A stretch of DNA of 64,000 bases. Source: Pomphorhynchus laevis (taxonomy: Eukaryota > Acanthocephala > Palaeacanthocephala > Echinorhynchida > Pomphorhynchidae). Within the stretch, counting starts at the first letter, position 1, and every line of letters starts with the position of its first letter. The translations under genes and the position numbers were made by a program. Where the stretch lies: positions 1 to 64,000 of the forward strand of contig WNNJ02003457.1 in NCBI GenBank assembly GCA_012934845.2, in the 5' to 3' direction. Shown here piece after piece: positions 35,231 to 47,400 of this stretch. The notes beneath the pieces were generated by a model. The model saw only the letters and a list, made by a program, of their open reading frames with translations. It was not told the DNA's origin and made no database searches.

Positions 35231-38200
35231 TAAGTTCTTACAACTATAAACATGCAATTTGAAAGCGGAAAGAAAAAAAGCCTACCACGATCCACGCTCA
35301 ACTCGCGTATCTCTTGGAATGCGAGATAATTCCGAATCTCGCGGAATGCAAGAGAATGACGTCCCCAGTCTGCTCAGGAAAACAAATTATGAATCATCCG
35401 GATTAATTCGAGGTGAGATCGTGTCGAAAAAAGGACAATGCAGCATTTGTCTTCGATTATTTTGCTTAACTTCTACCGGCCGAATACGCAGGCATGGCCT
35501 ATCTCCCGGCTGTCCCAGTTTTGGTCAAACGCCTACTTCCATAAATAGTTCGGCATCATTCGATACTTAGGCTGACAACACCTTTTCAGGAGAGCATTTG
35601 GATATCGCGTTTATCGAGATGCTACCAGTTCGGTTGGTTCGACGAATACCCAGATCTGCCAGGCCCCAGGTAGCTACAACTCTTTCAATCATTTTGGCTG
35701 ACATTGCGAGGGACCACCAGAAGGAAGATGCGTGGATTAAATTGTTGATGTTCGCAAGAATGGTTATCCGCGTGCCTGTAAGGACTGAGGAAAATGGCAA
35801 TCGCAGTTTGTCTCAGAAGATAAAGGAGGCATGTCTCAAATTTTTTGATATGACATCCAGGTCAGTTGATGATGTTGTGGAGCGAAGGTGGGGGAGACCC
35901 GGCAACCGAACTAAAGTAGACGATCGCGAGGCCAATAGAAATCTTTGTCGCATAGTTTCAGAAAGACTGGAAGACGGTGATGTTCGCGGCGCAATCAGAT
36001 TGGTGAGCAGCGACGACGGAATAGTGCAATTCGACGATCGAGTTTTGTCAGAACTAAGGTCCAAACACCCCCACGAACTAACCAATTTGGTGGGACACAT
36101 ACGCAAGTTCAAATTCCTAGTGCACCGCCTTATGCCTTCCCCGTTGTCTCTGCTGACATCGTGAAGTCTGTTCTTCGCTCATTCCCCAATTCGTCTTCAA
36201 GTGGATTAGATGGACTCAGTCCACTACATCTAAAGACCTGACTGGTCCCTCGTGCGGCCTTCCAGGGGTTCGCCTAGTGCATTCCATGGCTGAATTCATC
36301 ACCGTCGTCTTAAAAGGTTGTGTGCCGGATTCAATAAGGAAATTTTTCTGCGGTGCTAAACTACTGGCATTACAGAAGCCTAATGGCGGTATCCGTCCGA
36401 TTGCCGTGGGCTATACGCTGTGTCGATTGTCATCAAAGATTGTTTTGGGCATCCAACGACATTCTAGATGAGTTCGTACCTCGACAATTTGGCGTTGGAA
36501 TACCACGAGGAGTTGAAGCTGTGACTCACGCGTCCAGATATTTTGTCGCGAACGCCTTAGTCCCTGGAGTAGCGCTCGCCAAGCTCGATTTTCATAACGC
36601 TTTCAACACGGTCAACCGCGACTACATGATTGACACGGTTCGAAGGAAGCTACCAGCATACATACCTTTTGTTAATATGTGCTATGGTGAGGAGAGTCAT
36701 CTCATTGCCGGCGCCTCAATAATTCCATCCGCCGAAGGTGTACAACAAGGAGACCCACTCGGTCTTCTGTTTTTCTTGCTTACCGTAAATGAAGTTGTCA
36801 AACTCTGCCAGTCACCTTTTTGTGCATGGTATCTCGACGACTGTATTTTTTTTGGGGGGGGGTGACTTGGATACGATTTACTCTGATGTAGTTAAAATAA
36901 TCGATCAGCGTTCAAGAATTGGACTGACATTAAATCCTCAAAAGTCGGAGTTAATCACCCAAGATCCTAAAGATCAAATTTGTTTGATGGAATTGATTCT
37001 TGAATGCATTCTCACTAGTCCCAACGACGCTGTTATCTTGGGTACTCCTGTAGGAAACGAGTTGGCGCTCGATGAAACCGTAAATCAATGTGTATCTCTT
37101 CTCCAGAACACTGTCAAACGAATGGCCGATCTATCCAGACAGGATGCGCTGTTTCTATTGCGATGTAGCTTCAAGATACGAAACATTTCTCATTTGCTAC
37201 GCTGTGTCCCTTGCTTTTCATGAACATCTTTAAAGAATTATGACGAAATCCTAAAGTCCGCTCTTGCCAACATCTTGAATTTATATCTGGATGATAATGC
37301 ATGGCGTCAAGCAACTTTGCCGATTGACTTGTGTGGCTTAGGTTTATATCGCAGCGAAGTTATATCCCTGCCGGCATATTTGTCCTCAATCGCAGGTACG
37401 TCAATTCTCGTAAAGGCATTGGCCGGATCATACCTTGGAGCAACCAGCGGAGTGAATGGCTCGGATTTCCAACACGGTGTGCGCGGATGGGCGGCTGTAT
37501 GCGGGGAAGAGTTGCCAACGGAAAAACACAAACAAAAATGTTGGTCTCGTCATATGCACTTGGTCGCTATTGGTTCTCTCTTATCGGATGCTGATTCTTC
37601 TAAATGTCAAGCTAGACTGCTTGGAACGGTAGGCAAAGACTCCGGGGCTTTCCTGATGGCACTTCCAATCTCGGCGGTAGGCACCAGATTGGACGATGTA
37701 TCATTCACCATTGCGGTGGCGCTACGACTCGGTATCAAATTTAGCGGGGAATTCACATGGATGCGGGAATATCAGCGACTCATCTGGTTTGCACGGTCTG
37801 GACTGTCGATATAGCAAATCTAGGCACAGTCGAGATGCGGGAATATTAGCGACTCATCTGGTTTGCACGGTCTTGACTGTCGATATAGCAAATCTCGGCA
37901 CAGTCGACATTCGGAGATGAACCACATAATTCGAATGGCTTTCTCTTCAGTAGGGATACCTTCTCGACTAGAACCGGTCGGGTTGTGTCGCAGCGATGGC
38001 AAGCGACCTGATGGTGGCACTCTGGTTCAATGGAAAGGCGACAAATTGCTGATTTGGGACGCTACCTGCATAAATCCTCTAGCGACGAGTTACGAGGACA
38101 AGGCAGCATTCGGACTGGGGAGGTTGCCGCCTTTGCAGAGAGCAAGAACAGGGAAAAATACAAAGAGATCGACAATAGAATATATACCTTCGTTCCAATC

Positions 38201-38398
38201 GCGGTCGAGTCCTTGGGTGTCTTGGGCAAGGAAACCTCGTGCTTTATTGAAGAGATCAGGAAGATGATGTCAAAGGCCACTGGCGAACCTCGATCAACGG
38301 CTTTCCTCAGGCAACGATTAAGCGTATCGGTTCAACGTGGGAATGCAGCGTGTATACTCGAATGCTTGGGCGATCAATCGGTTTCCGATAAATTATAA
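35231..38398 (+). mobile_element. Element E: non-LTR-like RT element with C-terminal nuclease-like region
   Basis: Broken single-ORF reverse-transcriptase element. An N-terminal zinc-finger-like motif CSICLRLF-x-H-x-C lies near 35,445. A helical region follows (RDHQKEDAWIKLLMFARMV). The RT starts with GGIRPIAVGYTLCRL near 36,390, then AKLDFHNAFNTVNRD near 36,585, EGVQQGDPLGLLFF near 36,740 and WYLDDCIFF near 36,830. The C-terminal region has a conserved block GKRPDGGTLVQWKGDKLLIWDAT at about 37,995-38,065, whose spaced acidic residues resemble a PD-(D/E)XK or restriction-like nuclease. VSVQRGNAACIL lies near the end. About six frame breaks occur. The RT motifs differ strongly from the CR1/Jockey elements here. 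R2-like is a possibility but is not proven. Confidence 0.78.
37760..37907 (+). repeat. 74-bp tandem duplication in element E
   Basis: Two adjacent 74-bp units (37,760-37,833 and 37,834-37,907) differ at only a few bases. They interrupt the C-terminal coding region just before the nuclease-like block and contribute to its frame break. Confidence 0.88.
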
Positions 38399-38411
38399 AT
38401 TATTAGGAAAA

Positions 38412-41400
38412 ATGTGTACGAGTAACATCTTTTTGTGCCAGTCGGAGCTTCAAAGCTCCTACAAAAATACTTCAGAATTCAATGTTTTTGGAGCAAATTC
38501 AGGTATTGTAACTTCTTCGTCGTCATTACTCGATCCGCAGGTTAGTAAATTTGTTGTTAATTCTGATTCTGACATAAGCGAACTCCCCCGATACCGAAAC
38601 AAAATAATTTGGCTATAATCACAGCGTTAAAGCCTATAGAAAGGCGTAGACTATTTACAGTATTTCTCATGAATTTTGTACTCTGGGAGAGTAGTCTTTA
38701 ACTTCGTTAGAACCTATAAAAATCAAGTAAAAGTCGCATTTGCTTCCTCTGCCTTAATGTAAGCATACGAAGTATTTTTCAAGAATAAACTCTCCCACAT
38801 GGGAACCTTATTACTTAAGCCTATTCAGGCAACATTAAAGATTTCAAACTACCCTCTTCATTTAGAAGAGGATGATTTGGTCCTTCTACGGAAGACCTTT
38901 AAACTACACGCTATCAGAGAGGTAAAATCGAAGACTAAAGACATACTACGGTTAGCCTTCGGCACAGCTGATTTAGACAATGCTCAGTTGCTTTCAAAGG
39001 CTGCTACTAACCCCTTCTTGAGGTATAACCTTCGATTCACCCTGGTGGATCAAGACTCCTACACATTCCCACACTGCAACTCATGCCACAGTTGGGGGCA
39101 CTGGGACTCCTCCTGTTCACGCGGAAAATCATGTGGTGCTTGTGGTCTGTCTACATGTATCGCTATGTCTAAGGGGAGAAGTGTGTGGCCACGCCAGCTT
39201 GCATTAATTGCGGAGACCATCCCGTGTGGTCCTGTCGATGTAGAGTCTTTAAAGATTACAAGAAAAGATACTCTGATTCTTCCACTCCTATTGTTAAAAG
39301 CTTCGCATCCATTGCTGCGCCTTCGGACAGGATGTCCAACTCGGACATTATTTACTTGATAGATAACAATAAAAAAGTTATACTAGCACAGATACAGCAA
39401 ATGATAGCCCCCCTCTTGGCAGCGTTTCTGGGATCAGCCTCTGTTCCGCTACATCAAGAGATGGTGATGCAGAAATCGAAAAAAGCAATGCCTCGGCACA
39501 TACTGTTCCCCCTCTGAAGATGGGGAAATTGCTGAAAGAGAAGGCCTCGAAGAGAAATGAAGATGTTGCCCAAAGGGTTCCGACTCTGGACGGGGCTAGT
39601 GGTGGGAAGGGCAACCTTCCCGCACCTAGCTCTGTCTAGGTTGGCTTCCCCCGTCCATCTTATCTAACACAATAGTGAGTAAACCCGAGCCTTTTTCACT
39701 GAATATCATTCAGTGGAATTCGGGAGGTGCTTCTGCCCTTAGACTTTTATCTGGTAGAGACGCAGATGTTATAGTCCTTCAGGAGACGCGGTCTATCCGT
39801 CTCCCCCAGGACATTACTCGATTTATTCCAAATCATATCTGTTCCCACTATACTCCGTACATAACCCCACCTCACTTCTCTTCGTCTCAAGGACTCTTGA
39901 CCTTAGTTAAGTCTTCATTAAGATCCTCCCTCCTATTAAACTATTCATGTCCAGCCATGTCTTGTTTAGTAGTTTCACTCAGTAAGAACGGTAAACGCCT
40001 CTAGCCAATGTCTACATCCGTCCAGGGGAAATTCACAAGAACCGTGACCTCCTGGATAGTATTATTGACAGCGGTTATGACATGATACTTGGGGATTTCA
40101 ACGACAGAACTGGTCGTTGGATCAATGCAGCACTTCGCAGAGCTAGGAACGGTTATCTTATTCACAAACCCCCTCCCCTACCTTTCATTGCACATCAACA
40201 AATTCTATCCTCGACATTTTACTGCTTCACTCAAGGTTGTTGTTAAAACCCGTCTGCACGGAGCAGTCGCGCCAACAATTGTCCACATCTCATGACCTTA
40301 TTCGTTGGAGAATTCAGGAAGATATGTTGCTTAGAAGAAGGTTTCACTTTGATCCGATCAGGGTATCCTTCTTTCAGGCGGATATCCAACTCTTTCCCAG
40401 AATTGGAAATGAGAGTCTGACCGAATTTAATACCTACCTCTTTTCGCAAGCTACCGCGATTTTATCGACTACCTATAAAGGTCGTATATACAATCCCACT
40501 CCGACGAAACTCAAGGTCCTAGCGAAACTGATTAACCTCCCTAATCTCTCTGTTTCCGCCAGACAGGCTCTCTCGAATGAATACTGGAGCACTAGATATA
40601 GGTTCTAGCTGAGTAGGGATAGGACGAGTATTGCTAGTCTTAATCCTTCTCAGTCTTCCTTTTGGAAGATTTTCAAGAAATAGAAGTTTGTTTGCTGGAA
40701 GGATAGAGCATTGGGTTGGATAGGGAATGTAGGCCTTGATAAAATTTTGGAGAAGTCATTAGCCCTACACAACTATGGAGCCACTCAATCACCTCAACCA
40801 ATTCCGCCTTGGTGTAACTTCAGGAGTAGGGATCTATCTGTTACGGATATCCTAAACTCCTGGGGTCCACTCCCAGGCACCTCCGAATCCGTCGCTCCAC
40901 TTTCTTCTCGGGTCTGTCAGCTTTTGACAGCTGATCAGAGAAGAGAGGTGGCCGTCACAATGCTTTTAGCCTCCCCATCTGATGTAGCAGGTATCAATAT
41001 TAGTAAGCGATTTTTCTTCCTAAGAAAAATTTCTGCTCATGCCCTAAAGATCTGCGACCCATTTCGATTCAAAATGCACTCGTATCGATGTACAAAAACG
41101 CGCTTGCGCGTAAAATCCGCGCTAGCGCAATTTGATCCCTCCAGGTTTCCATGGGTTCGTCAAAGGTCGCTCGATCCATTCAGCAGTTGGTGAATCCATT
41201 CAGCAGTTGACCGCATCTCCATTGCTTTTGTGATCTCTTCTCTCAGGTCCCTCGGGTTGCCCGCGAGAATTGTGAACAGAGTGGAGATCCTGATGTATAC
41301 CAAGCGATTTTACTACGAAGACGACCCTGATGCACGTCAGTTCTACCCTATTACTGGTGTACCTCAAGGATCCCCACTTTCTCCTATCTTATATCGTGCT

Positions 41401-42115
41401 GCCTCTATTAATCTATTCAAAATATTTAAACGCGAACAACGTCTTATGATGTACGCTGATGACCCCACAATCCTGTTCACTGGACACAGGTGTAAAGGCG
41501 TAGTCTCTGACATCAGCCGTTTCTTTTTAAGATTAAAAGATCAGTTACCCATATCCAACCTTATTTTAAACTCCGCCAAATCGCAGGTGGTTGTCTTTCA
41601 TGGATCCCCTGCGACGAAGCAAAAACTTAAGAGATTAGCACTCTCTGCGCTCTCCTCCATTTTTGCCTCTGAACCACTTCCCACCTTTACAAGTCGAGTA
41701 AAATACCTGGGGTTCACTGTTACGCTGAACTGGTCGGCGAAAGCTGACCTGGATAGACTCAAACGTATCCTGAAGAAAGCTAGGTGGGCCCTGGAACGGG
41801 CTCAGCATCTGCCATTGAAAGGGAAAACCCAGGTGCGCCTTTGGGGCACTTGGGCTATCTCGGGATTAGTCTTCTCTTCAAGAGTACGTCCCCCAGAGCA
41901 AAGGCTAAGGTTTCTTAAGCTCCTCGTCTCGCGTTTACCCAGTATAATCCGCACCGACTGGACTCTTCGGGGTGGGGGAGGTGTGTGAGAGACCCTGGGT
42001 GGTTCAGTCGGAAGGCGGCGTGTTGGATAGTTTGGGGTCTCAGATTCCTCTGGATTTGAGGCCGTAATTTCGGTATGAAGACTTAAATAAGAGAAGAAAG
42101 GGAATCTTGTTTTTT
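38412..42115 (+). mobile_element. LINE family B copy 4, best preserved
   Basis: Most complete family B element. ORF1 (38,799-39,520, two frames) has successive zinc knuckles: HCNSCHSWGHWDSSC, CGACG, and CINCGDHPVWSCRC. ORF2 starts near 39,675 with the APE endonuclease (NIIQWNSGGASALRLLSGRD, VLQETRS), then LGDFNDRTGRW near 40,090. The linker is followed by RT with TGVPQGSPLSPILYRA near 41,350, MYADDPTILFTG near 41,450, and a long C-terminal stretch to 41,988. Several frame breaks and a deletion before the palm domain leave it inactive. ORF1 with CCHC knuckles and an APE-type ORF2 place it in the broad Jockey/I group. Confidence 0.88.
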
Positions 42116-42329
42116 GACTGACTTTTTAATCACTTTATTTATCACTGTTTTTGTATTAGTAAGAAAATCTTATTATTGTCGCTTACTGATAAGAATACAC
42201 ATTGGAGCAATAAATCTTAAGACATTTACAATATATAGGATAAAGTCATATTAGCAACCTATAAATCGGTTTCATGAATGCAATCCAATGATTGTGTGCA
42301 ACTTAAATCTAGAAAAATACAGGTTCCCA

Positions 42330-42398
42330 CGTATCGGTTCAACGTAGGAATGCATCGTGTATACTCAAATGCTTGGGTGATCAATCGGTTTCCGACTT
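42330..42398 (+). repeat. Isolated copy of the element E 3' end
   Basis: About 70 bp match positions 38,326-38,394, the end of element E, with roughly five differences. The two copies flank family B copy 4. It could be a flanking duplication from the B insertion, or an independent, extremely truncated E insertion. Confidence 0.8.
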
Positions 42399-42399
42399 T

Positions 42400-44472
42400 T
42401 TTAACTGAATGACTGTACTTATTATAATCTATTACTTGTTTGACTATTATGTTGTCTGTCATTAAAAGATATGTAAAGTTTTATAATGTAAAAATAAAAA
42501 ATTTTGAATAATTTTAATTTTTTGAATGAATTTGACTTACTTTGTTTTTGTGTTTAATTTAAAATCTTATGTAAATTATTTGTTGTATAAAAAATGAAAT
42601 AGAATTTTATTGTTTAAATGTGGTTTTATTTATTTTTATCATTGTTTTTACCATAAAAAAATCCGGAAAGAAAAATAATTACGACAGTCAAAAGACGTTC
42701 ATTGTTAATCAGTTTTTTACTTTAATAAATTCTTACATTTTATAAAACACCTGACTGGCGAAGAATAAGCAGTAACAATGGCAGTTAGCAACAATCCATA
42801 CCACTCGATTTTATACTATAGTATAAAATAAACCTGGCTCTTACGAATCCAAATAATTCAATTTCTCATTTTTGACATTTTTACCGATTATAAAATCAAG
42901 TTAAGCATGTAAAATTATTATTTTTTAAATCTCGCATTAGTGGCAAAGACATTTTGAATTAATTACATCTTTTTTCTAACTCCCATAGATTTTCCACAAT
43001 GAAAGAATCGAGCGATTAATCTTAGATTCTCATTGTTGCGTGCTTTTATTGGTTCCATGTTTCAATGGTTTGAGTATGGTGACCATCTGACATTACAAAT
43101 TCCATACTGTGGAATTTGTAAAATACCATAATGTGGAATTTGTTGAAAATACTGTGGATTACACTAGTAATTCTATCTTTCAAATTTTCAACAAAATATC
43201 CCTTCTATACACCAGAAATAATTAATGATTAATGAAAGATTAATTTTTATACACATTTTAGTGTACCCGCCTTGTGATTTTTCACCGACATAAAAAAATA
43301 TATTTTGTCTATACGGAATGGCATATTTCCATAAGGCAGATGTAATACCGGGTTAAAATCTAGAAAGTAGCATGGAAGGTACAATTCTAGAATTCGATAA
43401 AGTTCACCTCAGAGGAATGGCTGATATCGTTAAATTTTACTTTTCCCAGAAAGACGCATTAGATCAATCTCAGAGTTAATATCTTTGTCGATAAATATAA
43501 GAAATATTTAAAATTTTTCAAGCGTTGTGTTTTGTATTTTTCTCGTAATTTAAATTTTAATTTTTTAAGAAATAAAAATAATTTATAAACTTTATTTATA
43601 CAATATGAAATTGTCACGGTTCATAAACATATATAAACATCAGTGAAATAACAGCTAAAAACAGTGTCTGAGCACAAAACTCACATATTCGTATTTGTTG
43701 TAACTTGTTAAAAATGTTCTAAAGAATTTAGAACGAATATGTTGGTACAAAGAAAATCATAATTTGACTGTTACTCTTCATACCACTGCACACAAAAATA
43801 AAAGAACGAGTCGTACTGTTCGCCAGCCATTTTAAGATTATATGCTCTAACTATACATCTATAAGACGACACCTTGATAACTTCATCTGATTTTTAGTGT
43901 TACGCTTTTATGCGAGTAAACTTTATTCTTTTTTAACGCGTCAAATAACGCATACAGGATATACACATAGTTAAAGTAATAATCAGGCCTTATCCATATA
44001 TGAGTAAATGACATTGTAGAATCCCTCTTACATCTAATTATCACAGTATTGATAATAGTTGATGATCATTCTTAATCATATCTTTCAATTAGTCAATCGT
44101 TGGGTTTGCTGTTCTCGTATTCTGTGGTTCTTGTATTCATGCACATTTATAAACATCAGTACATATGCTAAATGATTTCAGAAAATGGTTGGAGCACAAA
44201 ACCCACAATTGTCAGGTTTTAAGGCCAAACCCTTTTTTACCTAAATTGATTGTCATAGAATTGATAGCATAGAATTTAGTGTTTGAAATTGTTAATTTAT
44301 TATGAATTTATTGTTTAATAAATTCACAATAATATTTTACTTCAAATTTATTGTTTTGATACTGTAATATCTCGGGCATATAGCAAAACAAAAGCGAATG
44401 TTCTCAATTTCACCTGATTTACGGTATCGTGTATTAATAGAGTTGGAACTGATTTTTAGATTTCCTCAAAAC
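42400..44472. other. AT-rich region upstream of SYVN1
   Basis: No gene recognised. It includes a 20-bp perfect palindrome centred near 42,822 and short direct repeats of a CTGTGGAATTTGT type at about 43,090-43,160. It should contain the SYVN1 promoter, but no core promoter element can be assigned with confidence. Confidence 0.5.
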
Positions 44473-47400
44473 ATGATGGTTCGCCCTCGTTTAAGCGCTG
44501 TATTGACTATAAGCTTTATTGTTTCTGGATTCGCTGTATACAATGCATTTCGAAAACATAAGCAATTCTATCCGTCTATGGTTCATATCAGCAAGTCCAG
44601 TTTCACTTTAGCAGTAAGCATGTCCTTAATATATTCTTTTATTAAAATTAAAATGAGAAATTAAAATAAGAAATTTGCCGAATTTTTAAATTATTAAAAA
44701 ATATTTTAATATGTAAAAATAATAAAATTTGCAAATTGATTAATTACTAAATTTATTATACATTATCAATCACTTCGATACAAATTGATACATATAATCT
44801 AAGTTCCATATTTTGTCCATACATAATTCTAAAATTGAAAATATCTTGATCATAAATAAAATTTTTATAATCCAGTGTTTTTATGAACTGATAAACTAGA
44901 TCAAGATAGAAGATCACAAGGAAAACTATGGGTTTAGTGAACCCATATGCGATCATATGGGTTTCGGCCCATTTTCCTTGATTCGAAATAGCGAGAAAGC
45001 CAAATACATTCTAATGATTTATTAAATATAAACCTTCTAGAGTAATACCACATTCTAACACTGAGTTTATCGATCACAGAGTATTACTTCGAAATGTGGT
45101 CCTACTGAAATTAATAAAAGGCGAAAAATTAAATCGACTGATCAATTGTTTGTAGTGATTTTATGGTTATAAGTAGATAATTATTGATAGTCAATTATAA
45201 ATTGTTAATAAATAATTATTAATATATGAATATTAATTGTTACAAATTTCAGATAATCAGACAATCTAATCGGATCTTCATATTTTGTATTATAAATTAA
45301 AAATGGAAGCATCGTTGAAAAGAATTTTTATAACCCATAATTTTTTAAAAACATTTAAAAAAGATTAAAGGGTATCACTGAAAACTGTTATGCAATCAGG
45401 CTTCGGCAACGTTTCCTCAATACAACATTGCAGTGTCATTAATATTTCTCACTTAGGTGAAATTTATTTAATTAAATCTATTTTTAATAAAGTTCTTTAT
45501 TATCTCACTCAAGATATAGTAATTTCCTTTTATAACACTTTTTTTACTGTCCCTAAATAAACGTCTTCCACCTATATGTTTAAACATATTTTTGATAATA
45601 CTTTGATGATTTATATATTTTACAATTTTTCGTTTGATTTTATTTTATAATAATCTAGGTTTAAAATATGTTTCAATTATTTAAATGATTCTTAAAAAGA
45701 TTATTATTTATGATTAACTATTATTTATAGAATTGCCAGCGGTGCTAACTATCCGAAATCTCCCAATTAATAATTTACCTACCTGAAATTAATTTCGGTA
45801 ATAATTGTAGATGTCTGTACAGCATTTATATTGCCAAACGAAATTTTATTAATTACTTTAATAATCTGAATGAAATTGTTTTATTTAATTCATACAAACG
45901 TTTACACCATCTAGAAGTTACAAGAAACTTTTTTGGAAGAAACTATATTGTAATATAAATATATTAAATTATAATATATTTAAATATAAATGTATTGTCT
46001 AATGATACGTTCGATGTGCTTTTAAATTTTTCATGGCGTTTAAAAGGAATGATAAACGATAATATCGTAAATAAATGATATCATTTATCATAAATGATAA
46101 ATGATAATATCATTTCAAGAGGAATGATAAAATATAAAATTATTATTCACAAATTTTCGACTATTGTAATAGCTTTTTTCAAGTGTTATACCTTTTAAAT
46201 AACAATAATTTCATATTTTATTAATCCTCTTGATGCTTAAACGCCATGAATGTAAATTAAACGCCCATACATATTAAATGTATGTTTAATTTGAAATTTG
46301 TATAATCCAATTCGTTCTAAAATAACCTAAACACCCGGCTAAACAGCCACAATTAAATAGACATGTTCTATACCAGTTTCGTTTCCGGATTTAAATTGTT
46401 TTGTTTCCTTTTATGAATAAATCAAGGGTAGGCTGAATATTTTTGTATGGAATGAATAATTCAATTCATCCAAAATGATGATGATTTTGCGGTAATTCCA
46501 CCAAAAATTACCGCAATTATCTAATCTTTATTAATGATTATAAAGTTTTCGGATTAGTCTGAACATCGATAGTCGTTCTAAAAGCTTCTAATGCATAACG
46601 GTGCATGTTACCCGCACGTAGAAGGATTATAATATAGACTAATCCCACACTGTGTACCGTAATCAACGCCGCATTGATCACAATGTATACTTAGTGGTAC
46701 TTGATAAATTCGCTATATTAACTTTTGATAACTATAAAAAATGTTCTAACTTTAAGTTTTGTTTAGGTATTATATTTTCAAGTATGTGCACTAGCAGTTG
46801 GTATTGTTTCTGTTGCAAAATCCATGTTTTTTGGAAATTTGCGATCAATCGAAATTGAGGTAATTGCTCTATTCTTATGATAAAATATGTATCCCAAGAT
46901 ATACATCTTTTTTAATATTATCAACGATGCCCAATATCAACAGTATATTTTTTATTTAGCATCTAATGGACCGAACGTGGTATGCGGTTACAGAAACCTG
47001 TTTAGCATTCACAGTTTTTCGGGATGACTTTAGTCCACATTTTATTGGAATGTTTATTATATTGATAATAGTGAAATGCGCGCATTGGCTTGCCGAGGAT
47101 CGAATTGAATATGTAGGTAGTCTATTTTCGTATCAGATTTTTTATTATATTTTATACTAAAATATATACTTTATATATTATAAATATATAATATAATATA
47201 AATATATTATAATATACTTTATATATAAAATGAAATAATAATCTGAGATAATTTATTTAAAGTAATGATCATCTGCCGCCACGGGCGATGATGAAAGATC
47301 AACATCAAAACGTTATTACAACACTACAACGTTAATACGGCAAACATCTATCAAATTAATAATGCTAATTCGAAGGTCGTTAAGCTGCAATAGGGATAGT

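Noticed and set aside
46000-46200. Palindromic AT-rich runs such as TTTATCATAAATGATAAA
   Set aside because: Expected by chance in very AT-rich DNA, with no flanking structure.
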